Positions 1-6,734 of a stretch of 11,871 nt of DNA are shown one piece after another. The first letter of the stretch is position 1, and every line of letters starts with the position of its first letter. The position numbers and the translations under genes were made by a program. Origin of the DNA: Pseudomonadota bacterium (lineage in GTDB: Bacteria; Pseudomonadota; Alphaproteobacteria; Rhodospirillales; 2-02-FULL-58-16); NCBI GenBank assembly GCA_022572335.1, contig JACZWD010000064.1, positions 1-11,871 of the forward strand. The letters run 5' to 3'. The notes beneath the pieces were generated by a model. The model did no database searches. It had not been told where the DNA came from and saw only the letters and a program-made list of their open reading frames with translations.

Positions 1-324
1 GGCCGGGGCCTCGTCGGCGGCCTTCGCGGCCTCGGCATCCGGCTCCTTGGCGGCGGCGGCCTCGGCCGGCTTGTCCTCCGCCGGGGCCTCTGCGGACGGG
101 GCCTCGTCGGCGGCCTTCGCGGCTTCGGCGTCCGGCTCCTTGGCGGCGGCGTCCTCGGCCGGCTTGTCCTCCGCCGGGGCCTCGTCGGCCGGGGCCTCGT
201 CGGCGGCCTTCGCGGCTTCGGCATCCGGCTCCTTGGCGGCGGCGTCCTCGGCCGGCTTGCCCTCCGCCGGGGCCTCGTCGGCCGGGGCCTCGTCGGCGGC
301 CTTCGCGGCCTCTGTGTCCGGCTC
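1..324 (-). repeat. In-frame 93-bp tandem repeat in the rpsP tail
   Basis: On the coding (minus) strand the repeat starts at codon 125 (position 324). It gives units at 324..232, 231..139, 138..46 and a partial unit 45..1, about 3.5 copies before the window ends. The period is exactly 93 bp, 31 codons. Each unit opens EPD(A/T)EAAKAADEAP and closes KPAE(D/A)AAAK. A full unit holds about 13 Ala, 11 Asp/Glu, 4 Pro and 3 Lys, for a net charge near -8. Copies differ by only a few substitutions, such as Asp-Glu to Ser-Ala in the third, which points to recent expansion by slippage or unequal recombination. Confidence 0.95.
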
Positions 325-696
325 CTTGGCCTTGGCCTCTTTGGCTTCCTGCGCCGCCTTCGCCGCTTCCTCGGCCGCCTTCATGCGCTCCACGGTCTTC
401 GGCCGGGGCTGGTTTTTCCTGGTCTGCTCGGGAATCGCCGGCATGTCGATGATGCCGGCGTGGCCGCAAAACTTGGCGACGCGGTTGGTGGGCTGGGCGC
501 CGACGCTGAGCCAGTGCCTGATCCGTTCCTCCTTCAGCACCACCCGCTCGGGGTGGTCCCGGGGCACCATGGGGTTGTACGTGCCCACCCGTTCGATAAA
601 GCGGCCGTCACGGGGGCTGCGGGAATCGGCCACCACGATGCGGTAAAACGGGCGCTTCTTGGCGCCCCCCCGGGACAAGCGGATTTTCAGGGACAT
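1..696 (-). CDS. rpsP: 30S ribosomal protein S16 with long acidic repeat tail (3' end beyond window)
   Basis: S16 is a small-subunit ribosomal protein needed for 30S assembly. The reading frame begins at ATG 696..694 and stays open for 232 codons to the left edge, so the C-terminus is missing. Residues 1-85 are a full S16 core: the start MSLKIRLSRGGAKKRPFYRI, then VVADSRSPRDGRFIERVGTYNP, LKEERIRHWLSVGAQPT and NRVAKFCGHAG. Residues 86-124 are a charged Lys/Ala/Glu linker. From residue 125 a 31-residue repeat rich in Ala, Glu, Asp and Pro continues to the edge. The usual family length is about 80-90 residues; alphaproteobacterial members may carry a charged extension, but one of at least 145 residues is long. 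It lies 62 bp downstream of ffh on the same strand and is probably co-transcribed; ffh-rpsP-rimM-trmD-rplS is a common order. The Shine-Dalgarno is weak (GGAAACAGAGAA). The identity is secure from the core motifs. Confidence 0.95.
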   Translation of the reverse strand, partial: MSLKIRLSRGGAKKRPFYRIVVADSRSPRDGRFIERVGTYNPMVPRDHPERVVLKEERIRHWLSVGAQPTNRVAKFCGHAGIIDMPAIPEQTRKNQPRPKTVERMKAAEEAAKAAQEAKEAKAKEPDTEAAKAADEAPADEAPAEGKPAEDAAAKEPDAEAAKAADEAPADEAPAEDKPAEDAAAKEPDAEAAKAADEAPSAEAPAEDKPAEAAAAKEPDAEAAKAADEAPA

Positions 697-758
697 TTCT
701 CTGTTTCCATCTGTTGTTGAGGACTCTCCACTCGGCGAACGGCTTATACCAGTTGGGT

Positions 759-2129
759 TTAGCGCACGGGCGGCAGGGGCGGCATGAAGCCCGGCGGCAG
801 GCCGCCGGCGCGGGCCATCCCCTTCTTTCCCATCTTGCCCACCTTCTTCATCATGGCGTTCATCTGCTGGTATTGCTTGAGAAGGCGGTTGACCTCCTGC
901 ACCGAGGTGCCGGAGCCGGCGGCGATGCGCCGCCTGCGGGATGCGTTGAGAATCTTGGAATTGCGCCGCTCGGCCGGGGTCATGGAGAGGATCACGGCCT
1001 CCTGGCGGGCGATCGTCTTGTCATCCACGTTGGCCCGGGCGATCTGCTGCTTGATCCTGCCGACACCGGGGAGCATGCCGAGCAGGCCCTGGATGTCGCC
1101 CATCTTGCGCACCTGGCTCAACTGCCGGGCCATGTCGTCCAGGGTGAAACGGCCCTTGGCCATCTTCGCCGCCATCTTTGCGGCCTCGGCCTCATCCACC
1201 GTTTCGGCCACCCTCTCCACCAGGCCGACCACGTCGCCCATGCCGAGGATGCGTCCGGCGACGCGCTCGGCCTGGAAGGCCTCCAGCGCGTCCAGTTTCT
1301 CGCCCACGCCCAACAGCTTGATCGGGCACCCGGTGACCGCGCGCATGGACAGCGCCGCGCCGCCGCGGGCGTCGCCGTCGACGCGGGTGAGGACGATGCC
1401 GGTAATTCCCACCTTGTCGTGGAACTCCCTGGCCAGGGTGACCGCGTCCTGACCGGTGAGGGCGTCGGCCACGAGAAGGGTCTCGGTGGGCCCGACGGCG
1501 TCGCGCACGGCGGCCGCCTCGGCCATCAGTTCCGTGTCGCTGTGAAGGCGCCCGGCGGTGTCCAGGATGACCACGTCGAAGCCTTCACGGCGGCCCGTCT
1601 CCATGGCCCGCCTGGCGATCGCCAGCGGCTGTTCGCCGAGGACCGCGGGGACGGTCGCGACGTCGGCCTGGCGGCCAAGAACGGCCAGCTGCTGTTGCGC
1701 CGCCGGCCGGAATACGTCGAGCGAGGCGAGCAGGACCTTCTTCTTGTCGCGATTCTTCAGCCGCAGGCCCAGCTTGGCGCACGTGGTGGTCTTGCCCGAC
1801 CCCTGCAGGCCGACCATGAGGATGGCCACCGGTGGCTTGCCCGCAAGATCGATGGCGGCGCCGTCGCCACCCAGCATTTCCACCAGTTGGTCATGGACGA
1901 TCTTGATCACCATCTGGCCCGGGGTGACGCTGCGCAGCACCTCCTGGCCCACGGCGCGCTCGCGGACGGCGGCGATGAAGTCCTTGACCACGGGCAACGC
2001 CACGTCGGCCTCGAGCAGCGCCACCCGCACCTGGCGCAGGGCTTCCGTGATGTCGGCTTCGCTGAGGGCCCCACGTTTCCTGAGGCCTTGGAAGATCTCA
2101 CCCAGCCGGTCGGTCAGGTTGTCAAACAT
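759..2129 (-). CDS. ffh: Signal recognition particle protein Ffh (SRP54 GTPase)
   Basis: Ffh binds signal sequences emerging from the ribosome, together with 4.5S RNA, and delivers the ribosome to FtsY at the inner membrane. The 456-residue protein has the family's usual length and order. The N domain opens MFDNLTDRLGEIFQGL, with ALLEADVALPVVKDF at 37-51. The G domain has the P-loop GLQGSGKTTT at 107-116, DVFRPAAQQQL at 138-148, DTAGR at 190-194, and TRVDGDARGG at 248-257 (TKxD in E. coli). The M domain carries the RNA-binding helix-turn-helix region, with SRRRRIAAGSGTSVQEVN at about 397-414. The C-terminus is Gly/Pro-rich. The frame is open up to 2330, but the MFDNL start at 2129 matches the family and lies downstream of the promoter at 2258..2230. 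It is followed by rpsP after 62 bp. Confidence 0.97.
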   Translation of the reverse strand: MFDNLTDRLGEIFQGLRKRGALSEADITEALRQVRVALLEADVALPVVKDFIAAVRERAVGQEVLRSVTPGQMVIKIVHDQLVEMLGGDGAAIDLAGKPPVAILMVGLQGSGKTTTCAKLGLRLKNRDKKKVLLASLDVFRPAAQQQLAVLGRQADVATVPAVLGEQPLAIARRAMETGRREGFDVVILDTAGRLHSDTELMAEAAAVRDAVGPTETLLVADALTGQDAVTLAREFHDKVGITGIVLTRVDGDARGGAALSMRAVTGCPIKLLGVGEKLDALEAFQAERVAGRILGMGDVVGLVERVAETVDEAEAAKMAAKMAKGRFTLDDMARQLSQVRKMGDIQGLLGMLPGVGRIKQQIARANVDDKTIARQEAVILSMTPAERRNSKILNASRRRRIAAGSGTSVQEVNRLLKQYQQMNAMMKKVGKMGKKGMARAGGLPPGFMPPLPPVR

Positions 2130-2229
2130 TGCGCTCGGTCCAGCGGCGTTTCGTCCGGGCAATGAAAAACGCCAGTGCGCGAAACTCGCGGACCGGCGGA
2201 GCCCCGAAAGGCCTTCGCTCAGGCGGCGC

Positions 2230-2258
2230 AATCTACGAGCGGCCACACCCCGAGTCAA
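2230..2258 (-). promoter_or_regulatory. Sigma70-type promoter for ffh-rpsP
   Basis: Reading the minus strand, TTGACT (2258..2253) and TAGATT (2235..2230) are separated by exactly 17 bp. That matches the TTGACA/TATAAT consensus at 5 of 6 and 4 of 6 positions. Initiation would fall near 2223, leaving a leader of about 95 nt before the ffh ATG at 2129. No other gene lies between. This is a visual match, not an experimental start site. Confidence 0.7.
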
Positions 2259-2335
2259 GGGAGTGCGCGGCAGCGTTGCAAAATCTCTGGGCACGGAAAA
2301 ATTGGTCTTGGTTAAGCACGAGCCACGCACTATGT

Positions 2336-2352
2336 GTTAGGTTTATCCTAAC
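2336..2352. promoter_or_regulatory. Palindromic operator candidate in the ffh / XRE divergent region
   Basis: A perfect inverted repeat, GTTAGG-TTTAT-CCTAAC, lies about 40 bp upstream of the XRE regulator start. It occupies the expected -35 area of a possible promoter whose -10 would be TATTAT at 2358-2363. Short palindromes of this size next to XRE regulator genes are often their own binding sites. Autoregulation is inferred from position and symmetry only. Confidence 0.45.
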
Positions 2353-2380
2353 GGTTGTATTATACCAATACCCATAGTTC

Positions 2381-2386
2381 GAGGAG
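2381..2386 (+). promoter_or_regulatory. Ribosome binding site that decides the XRE start
   Basis: GAGGAG sits 4 nt before ATG 2391 and is the only clear Shine-Dalgarno in the region. It favours 2391 over an in-frame TTG at 2355, which lacks one and overlaps the likely promoter. A second in-frame ATG at 2400 is 13 nt away and less well placed. Confidence 0.6.
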
Positions 2387-2390
2387 TAGT

Positions 2391-2840
2391 ATGCGGACGA
2401 TGAAGAAAAAACGAGCTTCCAAAGGAACGGCCGATCCCATCGACAGGTACGTGGGCTCCCGCGTGCGTGTCCGGCGTCTCGGCCTGGGCATGAGCCAGAC
2501 CAAGCTTGGCCAGGCAATCGATGTCACCTTCCAGCAGGTTCAGAAGTATGAAAACGGGGCCAACCGCGTCGGCGCCAGCAACCTGTACAGGATGGCCAAG
2601 GCCCTGGGCATCGACGTGGGGTTCTTTTACGACGGGATGCCGCAAAGTGCCGTGAAGGGTAAAGGAAAGGGCACACGCGGCCGTCGGGCGCGGCCTTCGG
2701 TCGAGATTGCGGGCGACCCGACGCGGTCGCGCGAGATCATCGCGCTCATGCACAATTATGCCCGTATCGCCCACCCGCGGCTGCGCAAGGCGGTGTTCGA
2801 GATGGTCAGGTCGCTGGCCAACTCACCGCCGGTCCGCTGA
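2391..2840 (+). CDS. XRE-family (Cro/CI-type HTH) transcriptional regulator
   Basis: This is a 149-residue DNA-binding regulator. After a basic N-terminus (MRTMKKKRASK), the Cro/CI helix-turn-helix spans about residues 20-79: DRYVGSRVRVRRLGLGMSQ, then KLGQAIDVTFQQVQKYENG, then NRVGASNLYRMAKALGI. The TFQQVQKYE recognition region and the tail AHPRLRKAVFEMVRSLA (127-143) are typical of a group of short XRE proteins abundant in alphaproteobacteria, which includes the PraR/PhrR type of rhizobia. The middle (88-102) is a Lys/Gly/Arg-rich linker. The target genes cannot be read from the sequence. A palindrome at 2336-2352 suggests autoregulation, and because ffh-rpsP diverges from the same interval it could be affected as well. 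The family call is firm; the specific role is unknown. Confidence 0.9.
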   Translation: MRTMKKKRASKGTADPIDRYVGSRVRVRRLGLGMSQTKLGQAIDVTFQQVQKYENGANRVGASNLYRMAKALGIDVGFFYDGMPQSAVKGKGKGTRGRRARPSVEIAGDPTRSREIIALMHNYARIAHPRLRKAVFEMVRSLANSPPVR

Positions 2841-2954
2841 GCGGCACCGGCGACGACGGCCCGGTTCGATGGGAGCGGACACCGACAGGGTGAGCGGTGA
2901 AACCGCGCCCCTGGTGGAAGGACCGGGACGCGGAAGCGGATGCGCCGGGGTACG

Positions 2955-3629
2955 ATGACAGACTATGCGTCCGTGCAGGCCGCCGTCGCCGCCCACGGGC
3001 TGATTTGCCGGGGCGGATTCCACCCACGCCCGGCCGATGCCGTGCCCGGCGCCGCCGGCACGCTGGTGCTCGTCGGCAACGCCGGTCCGGAGATGTGGAA
3101 GGCGTTTTCCCGCGGCCGCGGGGACGAACCCCATCCGCTCAACGCGTGGGCGCGCCGGGTCATGGGCAAGGTGGCCGATGGACTGGGCGCGCGGGTGCTG
3201 TTTCCCTTCGACGGCCCCCCGTATCTTCCCTTCCAGCGCTGGGCCCGGCGCGCCGAGCCGGTCCACCCGTCGCCCATCGGCCCGCTGATCCACCCCGATT
3301 TCGGGCTCTGGCACGCCTATCGCGCGGCCCTGGTGTTCGCCGCGACGCTGGCCCTGCCGCCGCCGGATGCGCGTCCCAGTCCCTGCGAGACGTGTTCGGA
3401 GAAGCCCTGCCTTTCCGCCTGTCCGGTGGACGCTTTTACGACCGGCGCCTACGACGTGCCGGCATGCACGGCCCACATCTCGGCGCCGGCCGGCGCCGAT
3501 TGCCTGCATCAAGGCTGCCGCGCCCGCCTGGCCTGCCCGGTCGGCCGGTCCTACGTGTACGCCCCCGCCCAGGCCCGCCATCACATGCAAGGGTTTCTCG
3601 CCGCACAGGGCGCCGCGGAGCCCTCGTAA
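2955..3629 (+). CDS. [4Fe-4S] ferredoxin-like protein related to the QueG C-terminal region
   Basis: This is a 224-residue cytoplasmic protein with two Cys clusters near the C-terminus. The first is C144-x2-C147-x4-C152-x3-C156-P (CETCSEKPCLSACPVDAF); the second is C171, C183, C188 and C194-P (GCRARLACPVG). Eight cysteines would suit two [4Fe-4S] clusters. The arrangement recalls the ferredoxin part of epoxyqueuosine reductase QueG, but the protein is shorter and I do not see the cobalamin-binding N-terminal half. The N-terminal 130 residues (GLICRGGFHP, FPFDGPPYLPFQRWA, PLIHPDFGLWHAYRAAL) form a conserved-looking domain I cannot name. ATG 2955 was chosen; an in-frame ATG at 2940 is possible. 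It lies 114 bp after the XRE gene and 52 bp before dapF. The reaction it serves is unknown. Confidence 0.8.
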   Translation: MTDYASVQAAVAAHGLICRGGFHPRPADAVPGAAGTLVLVGNAGPEMWKAFSRGRGDEPHPLNAWARRVMGKVADGLGARVLFPFDGPPYLPFQRWARRAEPVHPSPIGPLIHPDFGLWHAYRAALVFAATLALPPPDARPSPCETCSEKPCLSACPVDAFTTGAYDVPACTAHISAPAGADCLHQGCRARLACPVGRSYVYAPAQARHHMQGFLAAQGAAEPS

Positions 3630-3681
3630 CGCCGCCGAAACCTATGGACTTCTTTGGTTTGCGCGCCATATTAGGCCCGTT

Positions 3682-4515
3682 ATGACGGCCGTTCCGTTCA
3701 CCAAGATGCACGGGCTGGGCAACGACTTCGTGGTCCTCGATGCCCGCCGGGCCCCCTTGCGCATCGGCGCCCGCCAGGCGCGCGCCATCGCCGACAGGCA
3801 CACCGGCGTCGGCTGCGACCAGGTGATCGTGATCGAGCCGCCGGCCAACGGCCTGGCCGACGCCTTCATGCGCATCCGCAACGCCGATGGCGGCGAGGTC
3901 GCGGCCTGCGGCAACGGCACCCGGTGCGTCGCCGCCATGATCATGAAGGAGAAGAATTCCACCCACGCCGTCATCGAGACCGCGGCCGGGGTCCTGGACG
4001 CCCGGGCGAAGGCGGACGGGCTGATCGCCGTCGACATGGGCCCGGCCGCCGCCGACTGGCGGGACACCCCGCTCGCCGGCCCCGCCGACACCCTGCACCT
4101 GGACATCGCGGCGGGGCCGCTGAGCGACCCGGTGGCGGTGAACATGGGCAACCCGCACGCCGTATTTTTCGTCGACGATGCGGAGGCCGTGCCGCTCGAC
4201 TCCGTTGGCCCCCAAATCGAGCGCCACGAGATGTTCCCCCGGGCCACCAATGTGGAGGTGGCGCAGGTCCTGTCCGGCAGCGAGATCCGCCTCAGGGTGT
4301 GGGAACGCGGCGTCGGCATCACCCTGGCCTGCGGCAGCGGCGCCTGCGCCGCCCTGGTGGCGGCCAGCCGGCGCGGGCTCACCGGGCGCGCCGCCGACGT
4401 GGTGGTGGACGGCGGGCGCCTGGGCGTCGAGTGGTTGGACGACGGCCACGTGCGGCTGACCGGCCCGGTGGCGGTCAGTTTCACCGGAACGCTCGACCAA
4501 TCGATGCTGGAGTAG
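3682..4515 (+). CDS. dapF: Diaminopimelate epimerase
   Basis: DapF converts LL- to meso-diaminopimelate, the step before lysine, and supplies the cross-linking residue of peptidoglycan. The 277-residue length is typical. The start MTAVPFTKMHGLGNDFVVLD is canonical. The two catalytic cysteines are visible: Cys76 in GGEVAACGNGTRC and Cys217 in GITLACGSGAC. Other family motifs are DRHTGVGCDQ, NMGNPHAVFFVDD and PRATNVEVAQV. The frame is open upstream to 3367, but that part is a shadow of the ferredoxin-like gene, and the DapF N-terminus sets the start at 3682. Just upstream is an AT-rich patch (TGGACT at 3645 and TATTAG at 3669, spacing 18) that might be a weak promoter. mtaB begins 11 bp after the stop, so the two are probably co-transcribed. 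Confidence 0.97.
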   Translation: MTAVPFTKMHGLGNDFVVLDARRAPLRIGARQARAIADRHTGVGCDQVIVIEPPANGLADAFMRIRNADGGEVAACGNGTRCVAAMIMKEKNSTHAVIETAAGVLDARAKADGLIAVDMGPAAADWRDTPLAGPADTLHLDIAAGPLSDPVAVNMGNPHAVFFVDDAEAVPLDSVGPQIERHEMFPRATNVEVAQVLSGSEIRLRVWERGVGITLACGSGACAALVAASRRGLTGRAADVVVDGGRLGVEWLDDGHVRLTGPVAVSFTGTLDQSMLE

Positions 4516-4526
4516 GCGCAACCGCC

Positions 4527-5783
4527 ATGGCCCAAGCACGGATCATCACCCTCGGCTGCCGCCTCAATACCTTCGAATCGGCGATCATGCGCGCCAACAC
4601 CGCCGGGATCGAGGACACGGTGGTTATCAACACCTGCGCCGTGACCGCCGAGGCCGAACGCCAGGCCCGCCAGGTCATCCGGCGGCTGCGGCGCGAGCGA
4701 CCCCGGGTCCGGATCATCGTCACCGGCTGCGCGGCGCAGCTCAATCCCGGCGCCTTCGCCGCCATGGAGGAGGTGGACCGGGTCGTCGGCAACGCGGACA
4801 AGCTGGACGCCGCGCTTCTCACCGCCGACGACGGCGAGGACGTGGTGGTGTCCGACATCATGGCGCCGAGGGAGACCGCCGGGCCTTTCATGGCCGGCCC
4901 GCCGGTCACCGATTTCGGCGGCCGGACCCGCGCCTTCGTCCAGGTGCAGCAGGGCTGCGATCACCGGTGCACGTTCTGCATCATCCCGTTTGCCCGCGGC
5001 CCCAACCGCAGCGTGCCCCTGGCGCGCATCGTCCAACAGGTCCAGGGGCTGGTGGACAGCGGCTACGCGGAGATCGTCCTGACCGGCGTCGACGTCTGCT
5101 CCTACGGCGCCGACCTGGCGGGCCGGCCGTCCCTGGGGCGGATGGTGCGCCTTATGCTGCGGCGCGTGCCCGCGCTCAGGCGTCTCAGGCTGACGTCGCT
5201 GGACCCGGCGGCCATGGACGATGACCTGTTCCGCCTGCTCGCCGAGGAACCGCGGTTCATGCCGCACCTGCACCTCAGCCTGCAGGCCGGCGACGACATG
5301 GTGCTCAAGCGCATGAAACGGCGCCACACCCGGGCCGACGCCATCGAGGTTTGCCGCCGGGCGCGCGCGGCGCGCCCCGACGTGGTGTTCGGCGCCGACC
5401 TGATCGCCGGCTTCCCCACCGAAACGGAGCCCATGTTCCTGAACACCCTTTCTGCGGTGGCGGAGATGGGGCTGACGTACCTGCATGTCTTTCCCTATTC
5501 GCCCCGTCCGGGCACCCCGGCGGCGCGCATGCCCGAGGTCCCGGTGACGGTGCGCAAGGAGCGCGCGGCCATCCTCCGCGCCGCCGGCGGGAAGGCCCTT
5601 GCCCGCTTCCTCGAGAGCCGGATCGGCACCATCGCCGAGGTGCTGGTGGAAAAAGGACGCAGCGGCCGCTGCCGGCACTACGCGCCGGTGCACCTGGGCT
5701 TCGACGCCCCGGCGGGCGCCGTGGTCGGCGCCCGCATCGCGAACGTCGTCGAGGGCCGCCTGGTCGGAACCCGGGCGGCATGA
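4527..5783 (+). CDS. mtaB: tRNA t6A37 methylthiotransferase MtaB
   Basis: MtaB is a radical-SAM enzyme that adds a methylthio group to N6-threonylcarbamoyladenosine at position 37 of ANN-decoding tRNAs. The 418-residue protein has the family layout. The N-terminal UPF0004 domain carries cluster cysteines Cys11 (TLGCRLN), Cys37 (VINTCAVT) and Cys68 (VTGCAAQ). The radical-SAM motif is C144-x3-C148-x2-C151 (QQGCDHRCTFCIIPFARG). The core includes VDVCSYG, HLHLSLQAGDD and FGADLIAGFPTET, and the end is a short TRAM-like C-terminal domain. GCRLN together with TFCIIPFARG fits MtaB better than MiaB or RimO. It starts 11 bp after dapF and ends in a 4-bp ATGA overlap with ftsY, indicating translational coupling. 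Confidence 0.94.
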   Translation: MAQARIITLGCRLNTFESAIMRANTAGIEDTVVINTCAVTAEAERQARQVIRRLRRERPRVRIIVTGCAAQLNPGAFAAMEEVDRVVGNADKLDAALLTADDGEDVVVSDIMAPRETAGPFMAGPPVTDFGGRTRAFVQVQQGCDHRCTFCIIPFARGPNRSVPLARIVQQVQGLVDSGYAEIVLTGVDVCSYGADLAGRPSLGRMVRLMLRRVPALRRLRLTSLDPAAMDDDLFRLLAEEPRFMPHLHLSLQAGDDMVLKRMKRRHTRADAIEVCRRARAARPDVVFGADLIAGFPTETEPMFLNTLSAVAEMGLTYLHVFPYSPRPGTPAARMPEVPVTVRKERAAILRAAGGKALARFLESRIGTIAEVLVEKGRSGRCRHYAPVHLGFDAPAGAVVGARIANVVEGRLVGTRAA

Positions 5784-6724
5784 GCGGCGCCGACGGGGGC
5801 GGCGGGGCCGGCTGGCTGGGCCGGCTCAGGCGCGGGCTCGGCCGCTCCTCGGCGAAGCTGGCCGGCGGCATCGCCGATCTGTTCACCAAACGCAAGCTGG
5901 ATGCCCAGGCGCTGGAGGCGCTGGAGGACCTGCTCATCGCCGGCGACCTGGGCGTGGCCACGGCGGCACGGCTGGGCCGCTCCCTGGCCGAGGCGCGCTT
6001 CGACCAGGATGTTGCGCCGGAAGAGGTTCGGGCCGCGCTGGCCGGGGAGATCGCCGCCATCCTGGAACCGGTGGCCAGGCCGTTCGTCCTCGATCCGCGC
6101 CTGAAACCGCACGTGGTGCTGGTCTGCGGCGTCAACGGCAGCGGCAAGACGACGACGGTGGCGAAGCTGGCCAAGCCCTTCCGCGACCAGGGCCGCCGCG
6201 TGGTGCTGGCCGCCGGCGATACGTTCCGCGCCGCCGCCATCGAACAGTTGCAGATATGGGGCGAGCGCGCCGGTTGCCCGGTGATCGCCGCGCAGCCCGG
6301 GGCCGACGCCGCCGGGCTGGCCTATGACGCGCTGGCGAAGGCGAAGGCCGACGCGGCCGACCTTCTGCTCATCGACACCGCGGGACGGCTTCACAACAAG
6401 GCGCACCTGATGGCCGAGCTGCAGAAGATCGTCCGCGTGCTCAAGAAGCTGGACCCGACGGCGCCCCACGACTGCCTGCTGGTGCTCGACGCCACCGTCG
6501 GCCAGAACGCCCACAATCAGGTGGAAACCTTCCGCGACATGGTCGGCGTCACCGGACTGGTGATCACCAAGCTGGACGGATCGGCCAAGGGCGGCGTCGT
6601 CGTGGCGCTGGCCGAGAGGTTCGCACTCCCCGTGCACGCCGTCGGCGTCGGCGAATCCATCGACGACCTGCGCCCGTTCGATCCCCGCGCCTTCGCCCGC
6701 AACCTGATGGGACTGGAGGACTGA
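5780..6724 (+). CDS. ftsY: Signal recognition particle receptor FtsY
   Basis: FtsY is the membrane-associated GTPase that docks Ffh-ribosome complexes and passes them to the Sec translocon. The 314-residue protein is essentially the NG core. It has a short basic, amphipathic-looking N-terminus (GWLGRLRRGLGRSSAKLAGGI), an N domain ending near residue 105, the P-loop GVNGSGKTTT at 117-126, DTFRAAAIEQL at 147-157, DTAGRLHN at 199-206, TKLDGSAKGG at 263-272, and the closing VGVGESIDDLRPFDPRAFARNL. The long acidic A domain of E. coli FtsY is absent, as in many other bacteria, so the N-terminal helix probably mediates membrane contact. The start ATG overlaps the mtaB stop. The gene ends 10 bp before the convergent DUF2141 gene, with no clear terminator. 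Confidence 0.97.
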   Translation: MSGADGGGGAGWLGRLRRGLGRSSAKLAGGIADLFTKRKLDAQALEALEDLLIAGDLGVATAARLGRSLAEARFDQDVAPEEVRAALAGEIAAILEPVARPFVLDPRLKPHVVLVCGVNGSGKTTTVAKLAKPFRDQGRRVVLAAGDTFRAAAIEQLQIWGERAGCPVIAAQPGADAAGLAYDALAKAKADAADLLLIDTAGRLHNKAHLMAELQKIVRVLKKLDPTAPHDCLLVLDATVGQNAHNQVETFRDMVGVTGLVITKLDGSAKGGVVVALAERFALPVHAVGVGESIDDLRPFDPRAFARNLMGLED

Positions 6725-6734
6725 CGCCGGCGGC

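Noticed and set aside
47..646. Plus-strand 199-codon frame rich in Ala and Ser
   Set aside because: It is the antisense shadow of rpsP and its repeat tail; the minus frame carries a full S16 core.
714..2165. Plus-strand 483-codon frame opposite ffh
   Set aside because: It is antisense to a highly conserved SRP GTPase, His/Gly/Leu-rich without motifs, and arises from GC-rich codon structure.
3367..3681. N-terminal extension of the dapF frame
   Set aside because: It overlaps the ferredoxin-like gene in another frame, and the DapF N-terminus (FTKMHGLGNDF) begins right after ATG 3682.
3642..5693. Minus-strand 683-codon frame, the longest open frame in the window
   Set aside because: It runs antisense through dapF and mtaB, both of which have intact catalytic motifs; its translation has no recognisable domain.
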